Positions 16,553 through 25,420 of a stretch of DNA of 64,000 nt are shown piece after piece. The stretch comes from Falsiroseomonas oleicola (GTDB lineage: Bacteria; Pseudomonadota; Alphaproteobacteria; Acetobacterales; Acetobacteraceae), in contig NZ_JAERQM010000003.1 of the NCBI RefSeq assembly GCF_019029495.1, positions 429,098 through 493,097 on the forward strand. The letters are read 5' to 3'. A program made the translations under genes and the position numbers. The notes under the pieces were generated by a model. It made no database searches. It worked only from the letters and a program-made list of their open reading frames with translations, and was not told where the DNA came from. How positions within the stretch are numbered: the stretch's first letter is position 1; each line of letters opens with the position of its first letter.

Positions 16553-17803
16553 ATGCGCTATTCCGCCCTGGCCCTGCTGCGCCATGCCCTGACCGGCAAC
16601 CGGTCCTGGACCCCCGCCTGGCGCGATCCCGCGCCGAAGGCCGGCTATGACACGCTCATCGTCGGCGGCGGCGGGCACGGGCTGGCCACCGCGCATTACC
16701 TGGCGAAGCTGCACGGCATCACCGATGTGGCGGTGCTGGAGAAGGGCTATCTCGGTTCCGGCAATGTCGGCCGCAACACGACCATCATCCGCTCCAACTA
16801 CCTGCTGCCCGGCAACACGCCCTTCTACGAGCATTCGATGAAGCTGTGGGAAGGGCTGGAGCAGGACCTGAACTACAACGCCATGGTCAGCCAGCGCGGC
16901 GTGCTGAACCTGTTCCACAGCGACAGCCAGCGCGACGCCTATGCGCGGCGCGGCAATGCCATGCGGCTGGCAGGCGTGGATGCGGAATTGCTGGATGCGG
17001 CGCAGGTCCGCGCCATGGTGCCGGGGCTGAACATGGATACCGCGCGCTTCCCCGTGAAGGGCGGGCTGCTGCAACGGCGCGGGGGCACGGCGCGGCATGA
17101 TGCCGTCGCCTGGGGCTATGCCCGCGCCGCGGATCAGCGCGGCGTGGACCTGTTGCAGAACACCGAAGTCACCGGCATCCGCGTCGAGGCCGGGCGTGTC
17201 ACGGGGGTGGAGACCGCGCGCGGCTTCATCGCCGCGAAGCGCGTCGGCCTCGCCGTCGCCGGCAATACCTCCCGCGTTGCGGCCATGGCGGGGCTGCGCC
17301 TGCCCATCGAAAGCCATGTGCTTCAGGCCTTCGTGTCGGAGGCGGTGAAGCCGATGATCGACACGGTCGTCACCTATGGCGCCGGCCATTTGTATGTCAG
17401 CCAGTCCGACAAGGGCGGGCTGGTTTTTGGTGGCGATATCGACGGCTACAACTCCTACGCCCAGCGCGGCAATCTGCCGGTGGTGCATGACGTGATGGAA
17501 TGCGCCGTGCAGCTTTTCCCGGCCATGTCGCGGCTGCGCTATCTGCGCCAATGGGGCGGCATCATGGACATGTCGATGGATGGATCGCCGATCATCGACC
17601 GCACGCCGATCGAGGGTCTCTTCCTGAATTGCGGCTGGTGCTATGGCGGCTTCAAGGCGACGCCGGCTTCGGGCTGGTGCTTTGCCCATACCATCGCCAC
17701 GGGCCAGCCGCATGCGCTGAACGCCGCCTTCCGGCTGGACCGTTTTGCGCGTGGCCAGGTGATCGATGAGAAGGGCGCCGGCGCTCAGGCGAATCTGCAC
17801 TGA
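16553..17803 (+). CDS. soxB: sarcosine oxidase, beta subunit
   Basis: A 416-residue flavoprotein subunit of heterotetrameric sarcosine oxidase. The start MRYSALALLRHALTGNRSW followed by GGGGHGLATAHYLAK (FAD-binding, near residue 38) is the family N-terminus, so ATG 16553 is preferred to a GTG at 16475 that adds 26 unconserved residues. GNVGRNTTIIRSNYL corresponds to the region of covalent FMN attachment. With SoxA, D and G it oxidatively demethylates sarcosine to glycine, passing the methyl group to tetrahydrofolate. It follows putA by 70 bases on the same strand. Confidence 0.95.
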   Translation: MRYSALALLRHALTGNRSWTPAWRDPAPKAGYDTLIVGGGGHGLATAHYLAKLHGITDVAVLEKGYLGSGNVGRNTTIIRSNYLLPGNTPFYEHSMKLWEGLEQDLNYNAMVSQRGVLNLFHSDSQRDAYARRGNAMRLAGVDAELLDAAQVRAMVPGLNMDTARFPVKGGLLQRRGGTARHDAVAWGYARAADQRGVDLLQNTEVTGIRVEAGRVTGVETARGFIAAKRVGLAVAGNTSRVAAMAGLRLPIESHVLQAFVSEAVKPMIDTVVTYGAGHLYVSQSDKGGLVFGGDIDGYNSYAQRGNLPVVHDVMECAVQLFPAMSRLRYLRQWGGIMDMSMDGSPIIDRTPIEGLFLNCGWCYGGFKATPASGWCFAHTIATGQPHALNAAFRLDRFARGQVIDEKGAGAQANLH

Positions 17804-18054
17804 TGCGCATTCCATGCCCCTTCTGCGGTGAACGCGACTCTTCCGAGTTTTTGACCAATGGAAGCGCGCCGCCGCCACGTCCGGACGCCGGAGCGCCCTT
17901 CGCGGCCTGGCACGATTATCTGCACCTGCGCGATAATCCGGCGGGTACGCATGCGGAGCTGTGGCAGCACATCCACGGCTGCCGGCAATGGCTGCGCGTG
18001 ACGCGCAACACCCGCAATCACGCCGTGCTCGGCGCCGAGGCCTGCCGGCCATGA
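17803..18054 (+). CDS. soxD: sarcosine oxidase, delta subunit
   Basis: A small 83-residue subunit. CPFCG at residues 5-9 and HIHGC near residue 60 supply the three cysteines and one histidine that bind zinc in characterised SoxD proteins; WHDYLHLRDNPAG in the middle is also conserved. It stabilises the SoxABDG complex. It overlaps soxB by one base (TGATG) and soxA by four (ATGA), so the three are translated together. Confidence 0.93.
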   Translation: MRIPCPFCGERDSSEFLTNGSAPPPRPDAGAPFAAWHDYLHLRDNPAGTHAELWQHIHGCRQWLRVTRNTRNHAVLGAEACRP

Positions 18055-20972
18055 CGCGCCTCGCCACCGGCGGGCGGATCGACCGCAGCGAATCGCTGCG
18101 CTTCAGCTTCGACGGTCGCGACCTCACCGGCCATCCGGGCGACACGCTGGCTTCCGCGCTGTTGGCGAATGGCGTGCGGCTTGTGGGGCGCTCCTTCAAA
18201 TACCACCGGCCGCGCGGCATCTGGGGTTTTGGCGTTGAGGAGCCGAACGCGCTTGTGGAGTTGCGCGGCGGCGCAAGGCAGGAACCGAACACGCGCGCCA
18301 CCACGGCGGAACTGTTCGAGGGGTTGCGGGCGCAAAGCCAGAACCGCTGGCCGTCGCTGCGTTTCGACCTGCGCGCGGTGAACGGGCTGTTCGGGCCGCT
18401 GCTCTCGGCGGGCTTCTACTACAAGACCTTCATGTGGCCCGCCGCCTTCTGGGAGAAGGTCTATGAACCGCTGATCCGCCGCGCCGCCGGCCTCGGCCGC
18501 GCCGCCACGGCGCCGGACCCCGACCATTACGAACGCATGCACGCCCATTGCGACGTGCTGGTGATCGGCGCCGGCCCCACCGGCCTCGCCGCCGCTTTGG
18601 CCGCGGCCCGGGGCGGCGCGCGGGTGATTGTGGCGGATGAGGATTTCGCGCCGGGCGGCCGGCTGCTGGCGGAACGGCAGGAGATCGACGGTGGCCCCGC
18701 GGCCGATTGGGCGGCGCGCATCTGGGCGGAACTCGGCGCCATGCCCGATGTCACCTTGCTGCCGCGCACCACCGTCTTCGGCGTCTTCGACCAGGGCAGC
18801 TATGGCGCCGTGCAGCGCCTGTCGGACCATTTGCCCGAAACCGCCCCCGGCCAGCCGCGCCAGCGTGGCTGGACCATCGTCGCGAAGCGCGCGGTGCTGG
18901 CCGCCGGCGCGCTGGAACGGCCCATCGCCTTTTCGGGCAATGACCGCCCCGGCGTGATGTCCGCCGCCGCCGCGCGTGGCTATGTCAACCGCTACGCCGT
19001 TCTGCCGGGTCGTCGCGCCGTGGTTTTCACCAGTGGCGACGATGGCTGGCGCAGCGCCGCCGATCTGCTGGCGGCCGGGGCGCAGGTGACGGTGGTGGAG
19101 GCGCGGGATGGCGTCGCGCCCGCCGTCGCCGCCAGCGCGGCGCAGGCGCGCCATGTGTTCGGCGCGCGCGTGGCCGGCACCGGCGGGCGACTTGGCCTGT
19201 CGGACGTGCGGCTCGCCAACGGCGAGACCATCGCCGCCGACCTGCTGGCCGTGGCCGGCGGCTGGAATCCCACATTGCATCTCGCCGGCCATCACGGCGC
19301 GCGACCACGCTGGGACGAAACCCTGCACGCCTTCCTGCCCGACACGGCCCCGCCCGGCATGATCGTCGCGGGCGCTGCCATGGGCAGAATGACGCTCGCC
19401 GCCTGCCTCGCCGATGGCGCCGCCGCCGGGCGCCAGGCGGCGGAGGAGACGGGGCATGCCGCCCCGCCGCTCGACCTGCCGCAGGCGCAGGACGAGCCTT
19501 CGGCGCTGCGCCCGCTGTTCCATGTGCCGGGCCGTACCAAGGCCTTTGTCGATTTCCAGCACGATGTCACCGCCGCCGATATCGAGCTCGCCGCGCGCGA
19601 GGGTTATCGCAGCGTCGAACATGCCAAGCGCTACACCACCCTCGGCATGGCGACCGATCAGGGCCGCACCGCCAATGTCGTGGGGCTCGCCATCCTGGCG
19701 GTGGCGACTGGGCGCGGCATCGCCGAAACCGGCACCACCCTGTTCCGCCCGCCCTATACCCCCGTGACCATCGGTGCCCTGGCGGGCCACCAGACCGGCC
19801 GCGATTTTCGCCCGACGCGCCGCACGCCGCTGCATGACTGGGCCGCGCGCCATGGCGCCAGCTTCGTCGAGACCGGCCCCTGGCTGCGCGCGCAATGGTA
19901 CGCCCGCCCCGGCGAGGCCGGATGGCGCGACAGCGTGGATCGCGAGGCGCAGGCCGTGCGCGCCGATGCCGGCTTCTGCGATGTGTCGACGCTCGGAAAG
20001 ATCGAGGTGGTGGGGCCGGATGCCGCCGCGCTGCTCGACCTTGCCTATGCCAATGACATCGCCAGCCTGAAGCCCGGCCGCATCCGCTACGGCATCATGC
20101 TGCGCGAGGATGGCTTTGTCTTCGATGACGGCACCTGCGCAAGGCTCGAACAGGATCGCTTCCTGTTGACCACCACCACGGCGAATGCGGCGCGCGTGTT
20201 GCAGCATCTGGAATATGTCCATCAGGTGCTGCGGCCCGAGCTGCGCCTGGTGATGCTTTCCGTGACGGACGCCTGGGCGCAGATCGCCTTGGCCGGCCCC
20301 CGCGCGCGTGATGTGCTGGCGGGGCTGGTCACGGAAACCGATGTCTCCAACACGGCCTTCCCGCACATGTCGTGCATGTCGGCAAGCCTGGTGGGCGGCA
20401 TCGCGGCGCGGCTCTACCGCCTCTCCTTCTCCGGCGAACTCGGCTATGAGATCGGCGTGGCGCCGGATCATGCGCCGGTGCTGGCGGACCTCCTGCTGGC
20501 GGCCGGCGCCACGCCCTATGGGACGGAGGCCTTGGGCGTGCTGCGCATCGAGAAGGGCCATGCCGGCGGCGGCGAGCTGAACGGGCAGACCACGGCGGGC
20601 GATCTCGGCCTCGGACGCATGCTGTCCCGCCGCAAGGATTTCATCGGCCGCGTCATGGCGCAGCGGCCCGCGCTGGTCGATCCGTCACGGCCCGTCCTGG
20701 TCGGTCTGCGCGGCGCGGCGACGCTGCGCACGGGCGCGCATCTGCTGGAACCGGGCGCCGCCGCGACGACGGAAAACGACCTCGGCCATGTCACCGCCGC
20801 CTGCTGGTCGCCGCATCTGGGCGGGATGATCGGCCTCGGCCTGCTCTCCGGCGGTCAGGCGCGGATCGGCACCCGCATCCGCGTCTACGACCCGCTGCGC
20901 GGCGGCGATGCGGAGGCGGAGGTGGTGTCCCCCGTCTTCATCGATCCCGAAGGGCAGCGCAGCCGTGGGTGA
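18051..20972 (+). CDS. soxA: sarcosine oxidase, alpha subunit
   Basis: A 973-residue subunit of normal length. The N-terminal ferredoxin-like fold contains SFDGRDLTGHPGDTLASALL and SFKYHRPRGI. A dinucleotide fold (VIGAGPTGLAAALAA, near residue 170) binds NAD, and the C-terminal 380 residues form a GcvT-like aminomethyltransferase domain with GELGYEIGVAPDHAPVL, where tetrahydrofolate accepts the methyl group as methylene-THF. Start ATG 18051 overlaps the soxD stop. It overlaps the GTG of soxG by eight bases. Confidence 0.95.
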   Translation: MTRLATGGRIDRSESLRFSFDGRDLTGHPGDTLASALLANGVRLVGRSFKYHRPRGIWGFGVEEPNALVELRGGARQEPNTRATTAELFEGLRAQSQNRWPSLRFDLRAVNGLFGPLLSAGFYYKTFMWPAAFWEKVYEPLIRRAAGLGRAATAPDPDHYERMHAHCDVLVIGAGPTGLAAALAAARGGARVIVADEDFAPGGRLLAERQEIDGGPAADWAARIWAELGAMPDVTLLPRTTVFGVFDQGSYGAVQRLSDHLPETAPGQPRQRGWTIVAKRAVLAAGALERPIAFSGNDRPGVMSAAAARGYVNRYAVLPGRRAVVFTSGDDGWRSAADLLAAGAQVTVVEARDGVAPAVAASAAQARHVFGARVAGTGGRLGLSDVRLANGETIAADLLAVAGGWNPTLHLAGHHGARPRWDETLHAFLPDTAPPGMIVAGAAMGRMTLAACLADGAAAGRQAAEETGHAAPPLDLPQAQDEPSALRPLFHVPGRTKAFVDFQHDVTAADIELAAREGYRSVEHAKRYTTLGMATDQGRTANVVGLAILAVATGRGIAETGTTLFRPPYTPVTIGALAGHQTGRDFRPTRRTPLHDWAARHGASFVETGPWLRAQWYARPGEAGWRDSVDREAQAVRADAGFCDVSTLGKIEVVGPDAAALLDLAYANDIASLKPGRIRYGIMLREDGFVFDDGTCARLEQDRFLLTTTTANAARVLQHLEYVHQVLRPELRLVMLSVTDAWAQIALAGPRARDVLAGLVTETDVSNTAFPHMSCMSASLVGGIAARLYRLSFSGELGYEIGVAPDHAPVLADLLLAAGATPYGTEALGVLRIEKGHAGGGELNGQTTAGDLGLGRMLSRRKDFIGRVMAQRPALVDPSRPVLVGLRGAATLRTGAHLLEPGAAATTENDLGHVTAACWSPHLGGMIGLGLLSGGQARIGTRIRVYDPLRGGDAEAEVVSPVFIDPEGQRSRG

Positions 20973-21426
20973 TTTCTCGGCCGTCCTGCGCGAAGTGCGC
21001 GGCCTCGGGCAGGTGGCGCTGCACGGCCCGAACGATCTGCTGCCCGGCCTGCCGGACCGCCCCGGCTGGGCGGCGCTGCCCGGCGGCACGGCGATCTGGA
21101 CGGCGCCCGGCGTCTGGCTCTGGCTCGGCGAGGAACCGCTGGTCCCGCCCTCCCACCGCACGGAGTTGCACGGCGCCCGCTGCATCCTGGAACTGACCGG
21201 CGATGGCGCGGCGGAACTGCTGGCGACGCTGCTGCCCATCGACCTGCATCCGCGCACCTTCCCGGAAGGCGCCGCCGCGGCGACCCTGGCCGCCCATGTG
21301 CCGCTGCTGGTCTGGCGCGTGGCGGGGGGTTTTCGCCTCGCCTGCGCCAGTTCCTACGCCCAGTCCTTCACGCAATCCCTGGTCGAGGCCGGGCGTGGCC
21401 GTGGGCTGGTCTGGACCGGCGCCTGA
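20965..21426 (+). CDS. soxG: sarcosine oxidase, gamma subunit
   Basis: A 153-residue subunit with a GcvT-like half-fold. ELTGDGAAELLATLLPIDLHP and the closing SYAQSFTQSLVEAG are characteristic of SoxG. The start is GTG 20965, chosen because it begins GDFSAVLREV and overlaps the soxA stop by eight bases; the nearest upstream alternative at 20908 lies deep in soxA. It completes the soxBDAG order seen in heterotetrameric sarcosine oxidase operons. Confidence 0.88.
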   Translation: MGDFSAVLREVRGLGQVALHGPNDLLPGLPDRPGWAALPGGTAIWTAPGVWLWLGEEPLVPPSHRTELHGARCILELTGDGAAELLATLLPIDLHPRTFPEGAAAATLAAHVPLLVWRVAGGFRLACASSYAQSFTQSLVEAGRGRGLVWTGA

Positions 21427-22166
21427 TGCGCCGTGGCGCGGTGCGGCTGCGCTGGCTGATGCCGGAGACGGCGGATGCCACGACGCTCGCCGCCTGGCAC
21501 GCCACGCTGGATGCCGGGGAGCAGGCCCGCGCGGCCAGCTTCCGGGCGGAGGTCGATCGCCGCGCCTATGTCGCCGCCCATGCCCTGGCACGCGCCATGC
21601 TGGAACAGGCCGGCGGCCTGCCCGCCGCCGCCTGGCGTTTCGCGCGCGGCCCGCAGGGGCGGCCGGAGCCTGATCCGCCGAATGGCCTGCGCTTCAGCCT
21701 GTCCCATACCCGCGGCCTGGTCGCCTGCGCCGTCACCCTGACCGACGATATCGGCCTGGATGTGGAGGACCTCGCCCGGCCCCCCGCCAGCCCTGGCCTC
21801 GCCGAACGCTACTTCGCACCGCAGGAGGCCGCGCTGCTCGCCGCGCTGCCGCCGGAACAGCGCCACGAAGCCTTCCTGCGGCTCTGGACGCTGAAGGAGG
21901 CCTATGTGAAGGCGACCGGGGAGGGGATTTCGGCCGGGCTCGACCGCTTCGCCTTCACCCTGGACCCGCCGCGCCTGGCCTTCGCGCCCGGCGGCACGGT
22001 GCCCTGGCGCGTGCTGCAATGGCAGCCGACGCCGGGACATGTGCTGGCCCTGGCGCTGCGGCGAAGCCCCGCGGCTACAGCGGTGCCAGCGCTGCCCGCC
22101 CGGCAATCTCGAACCGATCCGCCGGCTGCACCAGCCGCGAAAAGGTCATCGCCACCCCCTGCGTGA
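21426..22166 (+). CDS. 4'-phosphopantetheinyl transferase superfamily protein (Sfp-like)
   Basis: A 246-residue Sfp-type transferase. Key blocks are FSLSHTRGLVACAVT (near residue 90), the magnesium-binding GLDVED (near 110) and WTLKEAYVKATGEG (near 160). It would move phosphopantetheine from coenzyme A onto a serine of a carrier protein. No PKS, NRPS or carrier protein gene is in the window, so the partner is elsewhere. It overlaps soxG by one base, which is an odd context, and its last 30 codons run antiparallel into the hutC-like gene (22075-22166). The tail after about residue 215 is Pro/Ala-rich and unconserved. Confidence 0.88.
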   Translation: MRRGAVRLRWLMPETADATTLAAWHATLDAGEQARAASFRAEVDRRAYVAAHALARAMLEQAGGLPAAAWRFARGPQGRPEPDPPNGLRFSLSHTRGLVACAVTLTDDIGLDVEDLARPPASPGLAERYFAPQEAALLAALPPEQRHEAFLRLWTLKEAYVKATGEGISAGLDRFAFTLDPPRLAFAPGGTVPWRVLQWQPTPGHVLALALRRSPAATAVPALPARQSRTDPPAAPAAKRSSPPPA

Positions 22167-22800
22167 AGGTGGTGCGGCGGATCACCAGGCAGGGCTGCGT
22201 GCGCGGCACGTCCAGCAGCCTTGCCAGCGCCGCATCCGGCAGGATGGCGGTGATCGCCTGCTCCATCTCATCCGCCTGTCCGGTCCGCACCAGATGCGCG
22301 AAGGTCGTGCCCTGGGTGAAATCCTGCTCCAGATAGCCCGCCGAATAGCCCGGCCGCAGCCATCGCGATTCCTGCTGGATCGGCGCGCCGTCGCCATGAT
22401 GCAGGATGGCGCTGTGCGGCACCGCCTGGCCGCGCGGCAGGCTGAGCGCGGCGGCGGCTTCCGCGGGAAGCGGGTCGTTCGCCAGCTTCAGCACCTGGCA
22501 GGACCAGGCCATGCCGCGCGCGGCGATCTCCTCCGCGATGTCCTCGATGGTCACCAGGCCGAAGCGCGGCTTCGGGCGCGCCACGAAGGTGCCGACGCCC
22601 GCCACCTTGTGCAGCACCCCATCCCGCGCCAGCTCCGCGAAGGCGCGGTTGATGGTGATGCGGGAGACGCCGAGTTCCGGTCCCAGCGCATTCTCGGACG
22701 GGATGCGCGTGCCCGGCGGCCAGCTTCCGTCGCGGATATGCGCCATGACATGCGCCTTCACCACGGCGTAGAGCGGCATGGCCGCCGTCCACTGGTTCAT
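22075..22800 (-). CDS. HutC-type GntR-family repressor
   Basis: A 241-residue regulator. The winged helix-turn-helix covers residues about 10-75 (PPGTRIPSENALGPELGVSR and GVGTFVARPKP); the UTRA ligand domain carries YLEQDFTQGTTFAHLV and PDAALARLLDVPRTQPCLVI. These are close to histidine-utilisation repressor HutC, which binds urocanate. No hut enzyme gene is present in the window; the gene overlaps a 2OG oxygenase gene by four bases and lies near a divergent amino-acid importer, which are the likely targets. Ligand identity is uncertain. Confidence 0.88.
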   Translation of the reverse strand: MNQWTAAMPLYAVVKAHVMAHIRDGSWPPGTRIPSENALGPELGVSRITINRAFAELARDGVLHKVAGVGTFVARPKPRFGLVTIEDIAEEIAARGMAWSCQVLKLANDPLPAEAAAALSLPRGQAVPHSAILHHGDGAPIQQESRWLRPGYSAGYLEQDFTQGTTFAHLVRTGQADEMEQAITAILPDAALARLLDVPRTQPCLVIRRTTFTQGVAMTFSRLVQPADRFEIAGRAALAPL

Positions 22801-23753
22801 GCCGTCTTGCGATAGGCGAAGGCCTGGGCGAAGCGGCCGAGGATATGCGCGCCGCAGGTGGTGGGCTCATAGACCGGCTGGGTGGCGCCGAGCGCGCGCG
22901 GGTCGATCGCCGCGTCGAAATTCGGGTCGTAGAAGGTGGCGATCGACATGCGCTCATGGCCCGAGCGGTTGACCACGCGATGCGGCGTGCTGGCGAAGCG
23001 GTCATTCGACCAGCGGCCGAGCAGGTCGCCCACATTCACCACCAGCGTGCCCGGCAAAGGCGGCGCCGGGATCCAGGCGCCGGACTGGCGTTCCTTCACC
23101 TCCAGCCCGCCGCTGTCATCCTGCCAGAGCAGCGTGATGCAGCCGAAATCCGTGTGTGGGGCGACGCCGAAACCATCCAGGTCGTCGGGCGCCTGGGGCG
23201 GGTAGAAGATGGCCTGGGTACGCTGCAGAGGCAGGGTGTAGCTGGGCGCGAAGAAATCCGCCGGCAGGTCCAGGCTGATCGCGACGGCGCGCAGCAGCCG
23301 CGCACCGCAGGCGCCGACCGCGGCAAAATAGGCCTCCATCGCCGGGCGCAGTTCGGGCACCGCCGCCGGCCACTGGTTCGGCCCGCGCAGCTTCTCACCC
23401 GCCAGCACCACCGGGTGGTCCTCCGGCAGGTCCAGGCCGATCGAGAAGAATTCCTTCAGGTCGGGCTTGGTGGCGCCTTCCATCACCGCGCCGCCGGCCC
23501 GGTGCCAGCCGCGATGCACCAGATTGGCGCGCGTTTCCGCCTTCACTTCCGGCGGCAGGTGGAAGAAGCGGCGGCTGGCTTCCACCGCGCCGGCGATCAC
23601 CTCGGCCGGCACGCCGTGGTTCCGGACATAGAAGAAGCCAGGACCTGTGCAGGCCGCCCGGATGGCTGCCGCAACTTTGTGCAGATCGCCGCCCTCGGCG
23701 CAATCCGCGATGTCGATCACCGGAAGTCCGTGTTGGAGGAGGCCATCGGGCAT
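22797..23753 (-). CDS. 2-oxoglutarate/Fe(II) oxygenase, isopenicillin N synthase family
   Basis: A 318-residue non-haem iron dioxygenase. The DIOX_N part includes FFYVRNHGVP near residue 40. The iron triad is His200, Asp202 (APHTDFG) and His258 (STPHRVVN), and the 2-oxoglutarate site RxS is Arg268/Ser270 (HERMS). Members hydroxylate or cleave small molecules and amino-acid derivatives; this one has no assigned substrate. It is the first gene of a two-gene unit with the HutC-type repressor and is divergent from an amino-acid ABC importer, so it probably acts on the imported compound. Confidence 0.9.
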   Translation of the reverse strand: MPDGLLQHGLPVIDIADCAEGGDLHKVAAAIRAACTGPGFFYVRNHGVPAEVIAGAVEASRRFFHLPPEVKAETRANLVHRGWHRAGGAVMEGATKPDLKEFFSIGLDLPEDHPVVLAGEKLRGPNQWPAAVPELRPAMEAYFAAVGACGARLLRAVAISLDLPADFFAPSYTLPLQRTQAIFYPPQAPDDLDGFGVAPHTDFGCITLLWQDDSGGLEVKERQSGAWIPAPPLPGTLVVNVGDLLGRWSNDRFASTPHRVVNRSGHERMSIATFYDPNFDAAIDPRALGATQPVYEPTTCGAHILGRFAQAFAYRKTA

Positions 23754-23766
23754 GGTGCAATGGTCC

Positions 23767-23824
23767 GATCGATCCGGGCTTGATTGCCGGGATGGCCAAG
23801 CCTACGGTCATGACCTGTCATGTC
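23767..23824. promoter_or_regulatory. candidate HutC-type operator in the divergent promoter region
   Basis: In the 182-base gap between the oxygenase and importer genes, GGTCATGACC (23806-23815) is a perfect 10-bp palindrome. GTCATG is repeated ten bases further on (23817-23822), one helical turn away. GATCGATC lies at 23767-23774. HutC-subfamily sites often take the form GT-N4-AC, which GTCATGAC fits. Confidence 0.4.
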
Positions 23825-23935
23825 AACCTTCGCGTGCCCGGCTCATGGTCGGGGTTCAGCTTGGGAGCGTGGCCAGACGGGGAAGTGCCGGCCCGGCCGG
23901 ATGGATTCACGCAGGCCGTCAAGGCCGAGGAGAGC

Positions 23936-24775
23936 ATGATGACGAAGCTGCTGATCTCGCGGCGCACGGCGCTCGCCGCCGCCGCCCTGGCCGCCCCCGC
24001 CTTGCTGGCCGCCCGCAGCGCCAGCGCCAACAATCTGGAAAAGGCCCAGCGCGCCGGCGAATTGCTGATCGCGACGGAGCTGCACTTCGCGCCCTTCGAC
24101 TTCACCGAGGGTGGCCGCCAGGTCGGCATGAACTCCGAGCTTTTCGCCGAGGTCGGCAAGGCGCTGAATGTCCGCATCCGCTTCCAGGACCTGCCCTGGC
24201 CCGGCGTCCTGCCCGGGCTGGAGGCCGGCCGCTTCGACCTGGTCGCCGGCCCCGCCACCATCACCAAGGCCCGCATGGAGCGCTACCGCTTCACCGCCCC
24301 GGTGGCCGATGCCACCGTCGCCCTGCTGAAGCGCAGCAGCGATGCCAGCATCGCGAAGCCGGAGGATATCAACGGCAAGACGGTCGGCTGCGCCCAGGCC
24401 ACCGCGCAGCTGACCCAGCTGCAGAACTTCATCCGCGACAAGTCGCTGAACGTGCAGATCCGCGAATACCAGTCCTTCAGCGAGACCTATGCCGACCTCG
24501 CAGCCGGCCGCATCGTCGCGGTCGCGAATTCGCTGCCGAACATCGCCTATGTCGCGCAGCAGCGCCGCGTCTTCGCCGTGGTCAGCCCGCCCTTCGGCGC
24601 CAAGGTCTATTTCGGCTATCTCGGCCGCAAGGATGCCGAGACGGCGCCGCTGCTGGACGCGGTGGATGCGGTGATCGACGCGATGCGCGGCGACGGCCGG
24701 CTGGCCGCCTTGCAGACCAAGTGGTTCGGCCAGTCCTTCGAGGTGCCGGCCCGCGTCGTCGAAGCCAACGCCTGA
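23936..24775 (+). CDS. polar amino-acid ABC transporter substrate-binding protein
   Basis: A 279-residue family 3 binding protein. A signal with RR near the N-terminus (SRRTALAAAALAAPALLAA) ends near residue 32. The mature start shows KAQRAGELLIATELHFAPFD and GMNSELFAEVGKAL, with PWPGVLPGLEAGRFDLVAG near residue 90. ATG 23936 follows GAGGAGAG. It is the first of four genes that make a complete importer. The ligand is probably an amino acid or amino-acid-like compound used by the divergent oxygenase (inference). Confidence 0.9.
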   Translation: MMTKLLISRRTALAAAALAAPALLAARSASANNLEKAQRAGELLIATELHFAPFDFTEGGRQVGMNSELFAEVGKALNVRIRFQDLPWPGVLPGLEAGRFDLVAGPATITKARMERYRFTAPVADATVALLKRSSDASIAKPEDINGKTVGCAQATAQLTQLQNFIRDKSLNVQIREYQSFSETYADLAAGRIVAVANSLPNIAYVAQQRRVFAVVSPPFGAKVYFGYLGRKDAETAPLLDAVDAVIDAMRGDGRLAALQTKWFGQSFEVPARVVEANA

Positions 24776-24793
24776 TCGCGGAAAGGGCAGACC

Positions 24794-25420
24794 TTGGAGT
24801 TCCTGGCCGAGGCCCTGCCCTCGATGCTGGAAGCGACGGCGGCGACCATCTGGATCTCCGCCGTCGCGGTCGCCATCGGCTTCGCCCTCGGCGTGCCGAT
24901 CGCGGTGGCCTGCTCGGCGGGGCGGGTCTGGGCCAATCTCTATGTCAGCTTCTTCCGCGGCGTGCCGCTGCTGATCCAGCTTCTGCTGGCCTATTACGCG
25001 CTGCCTTTCCTGGGCGTGGACCTGCCGGCCATCGTCGCCGCGGTCGGCACGCTCAGCCTGTGCTGCGCGGCCTATATGGCGGAGATCATCCGCGGCGGCT
25101 TCGCTTTGGTGCCGAAGGGCGGGCTGGAAGCCGCGCGGCTGCTGGGGCTGACGCCCCTGCAGACCCTGCTGCGCATCCGCCTGCCGATCTCCGCCCAGGC
25201 GATGCGCCCGGCGCTGATCAGCGAGGCGATCCTGATCGTGAAGGCCTCCTCCCTGATTTCGGTCGTCGGCATCCTGGAACTGACGCGCAGCGCCCAGGCG
25301 CTGGCGTCGAGCACCTTCGAGCCGCTGCCGGCCTATGCGCTCTGCGGCGCCATCTATCTGGTGATCAACCTGACCCTGACATTCCTTGCGCAAGGGCGCG
25401 GCGGGGCTCAGCGCGCATGA
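24794..25420 (+). CDS. amino-acid ABC transporter permease, HisM/GlnP type
   Basis: A 208-residue inner-membrane permease with about five helices. SFFRGVPLLIQLLLAYYALP near residue 55 and the cytoplasmic coupling loop EAARLLGLTPLQTLLRIRLP near residue 112 are typical. The start is probably TTG 24794, ten bases after AAGGGCAG; no ATG or GTG in frame fits better. It pairs with the next permease to form the heterodimeric channel, its stop overlapping that gene's start by ATGA. Confidence 0.9.
   Translation: MEFLAEALPSMLEATAATIWISAVAVAIGFALGVPIAVACSAGRVWANLYVSFFRGVPLLIQLLLAYYALPFLGVDLPAIVAAVGTLSLCCAAYMAEIIRGGFALVPKGGLEAARLLGLTPLQTLLRIRLPISAQAMRPALISEAILIVKASSLISVVGILELTRSAQALASSTFEPLPAYALCGAIYLVINLTLTFLAQGRGGAQRA

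Noticed and set aside
12250-16554. Very long open frame (1434 codons) on the minus strand opposite putA
   Set aside because: Shadow of the plus-strand putA and neighbours in GC-rich DNA; it contains fragments of the real HdeD and Lrp genes read in other frames, and no coherent domain.
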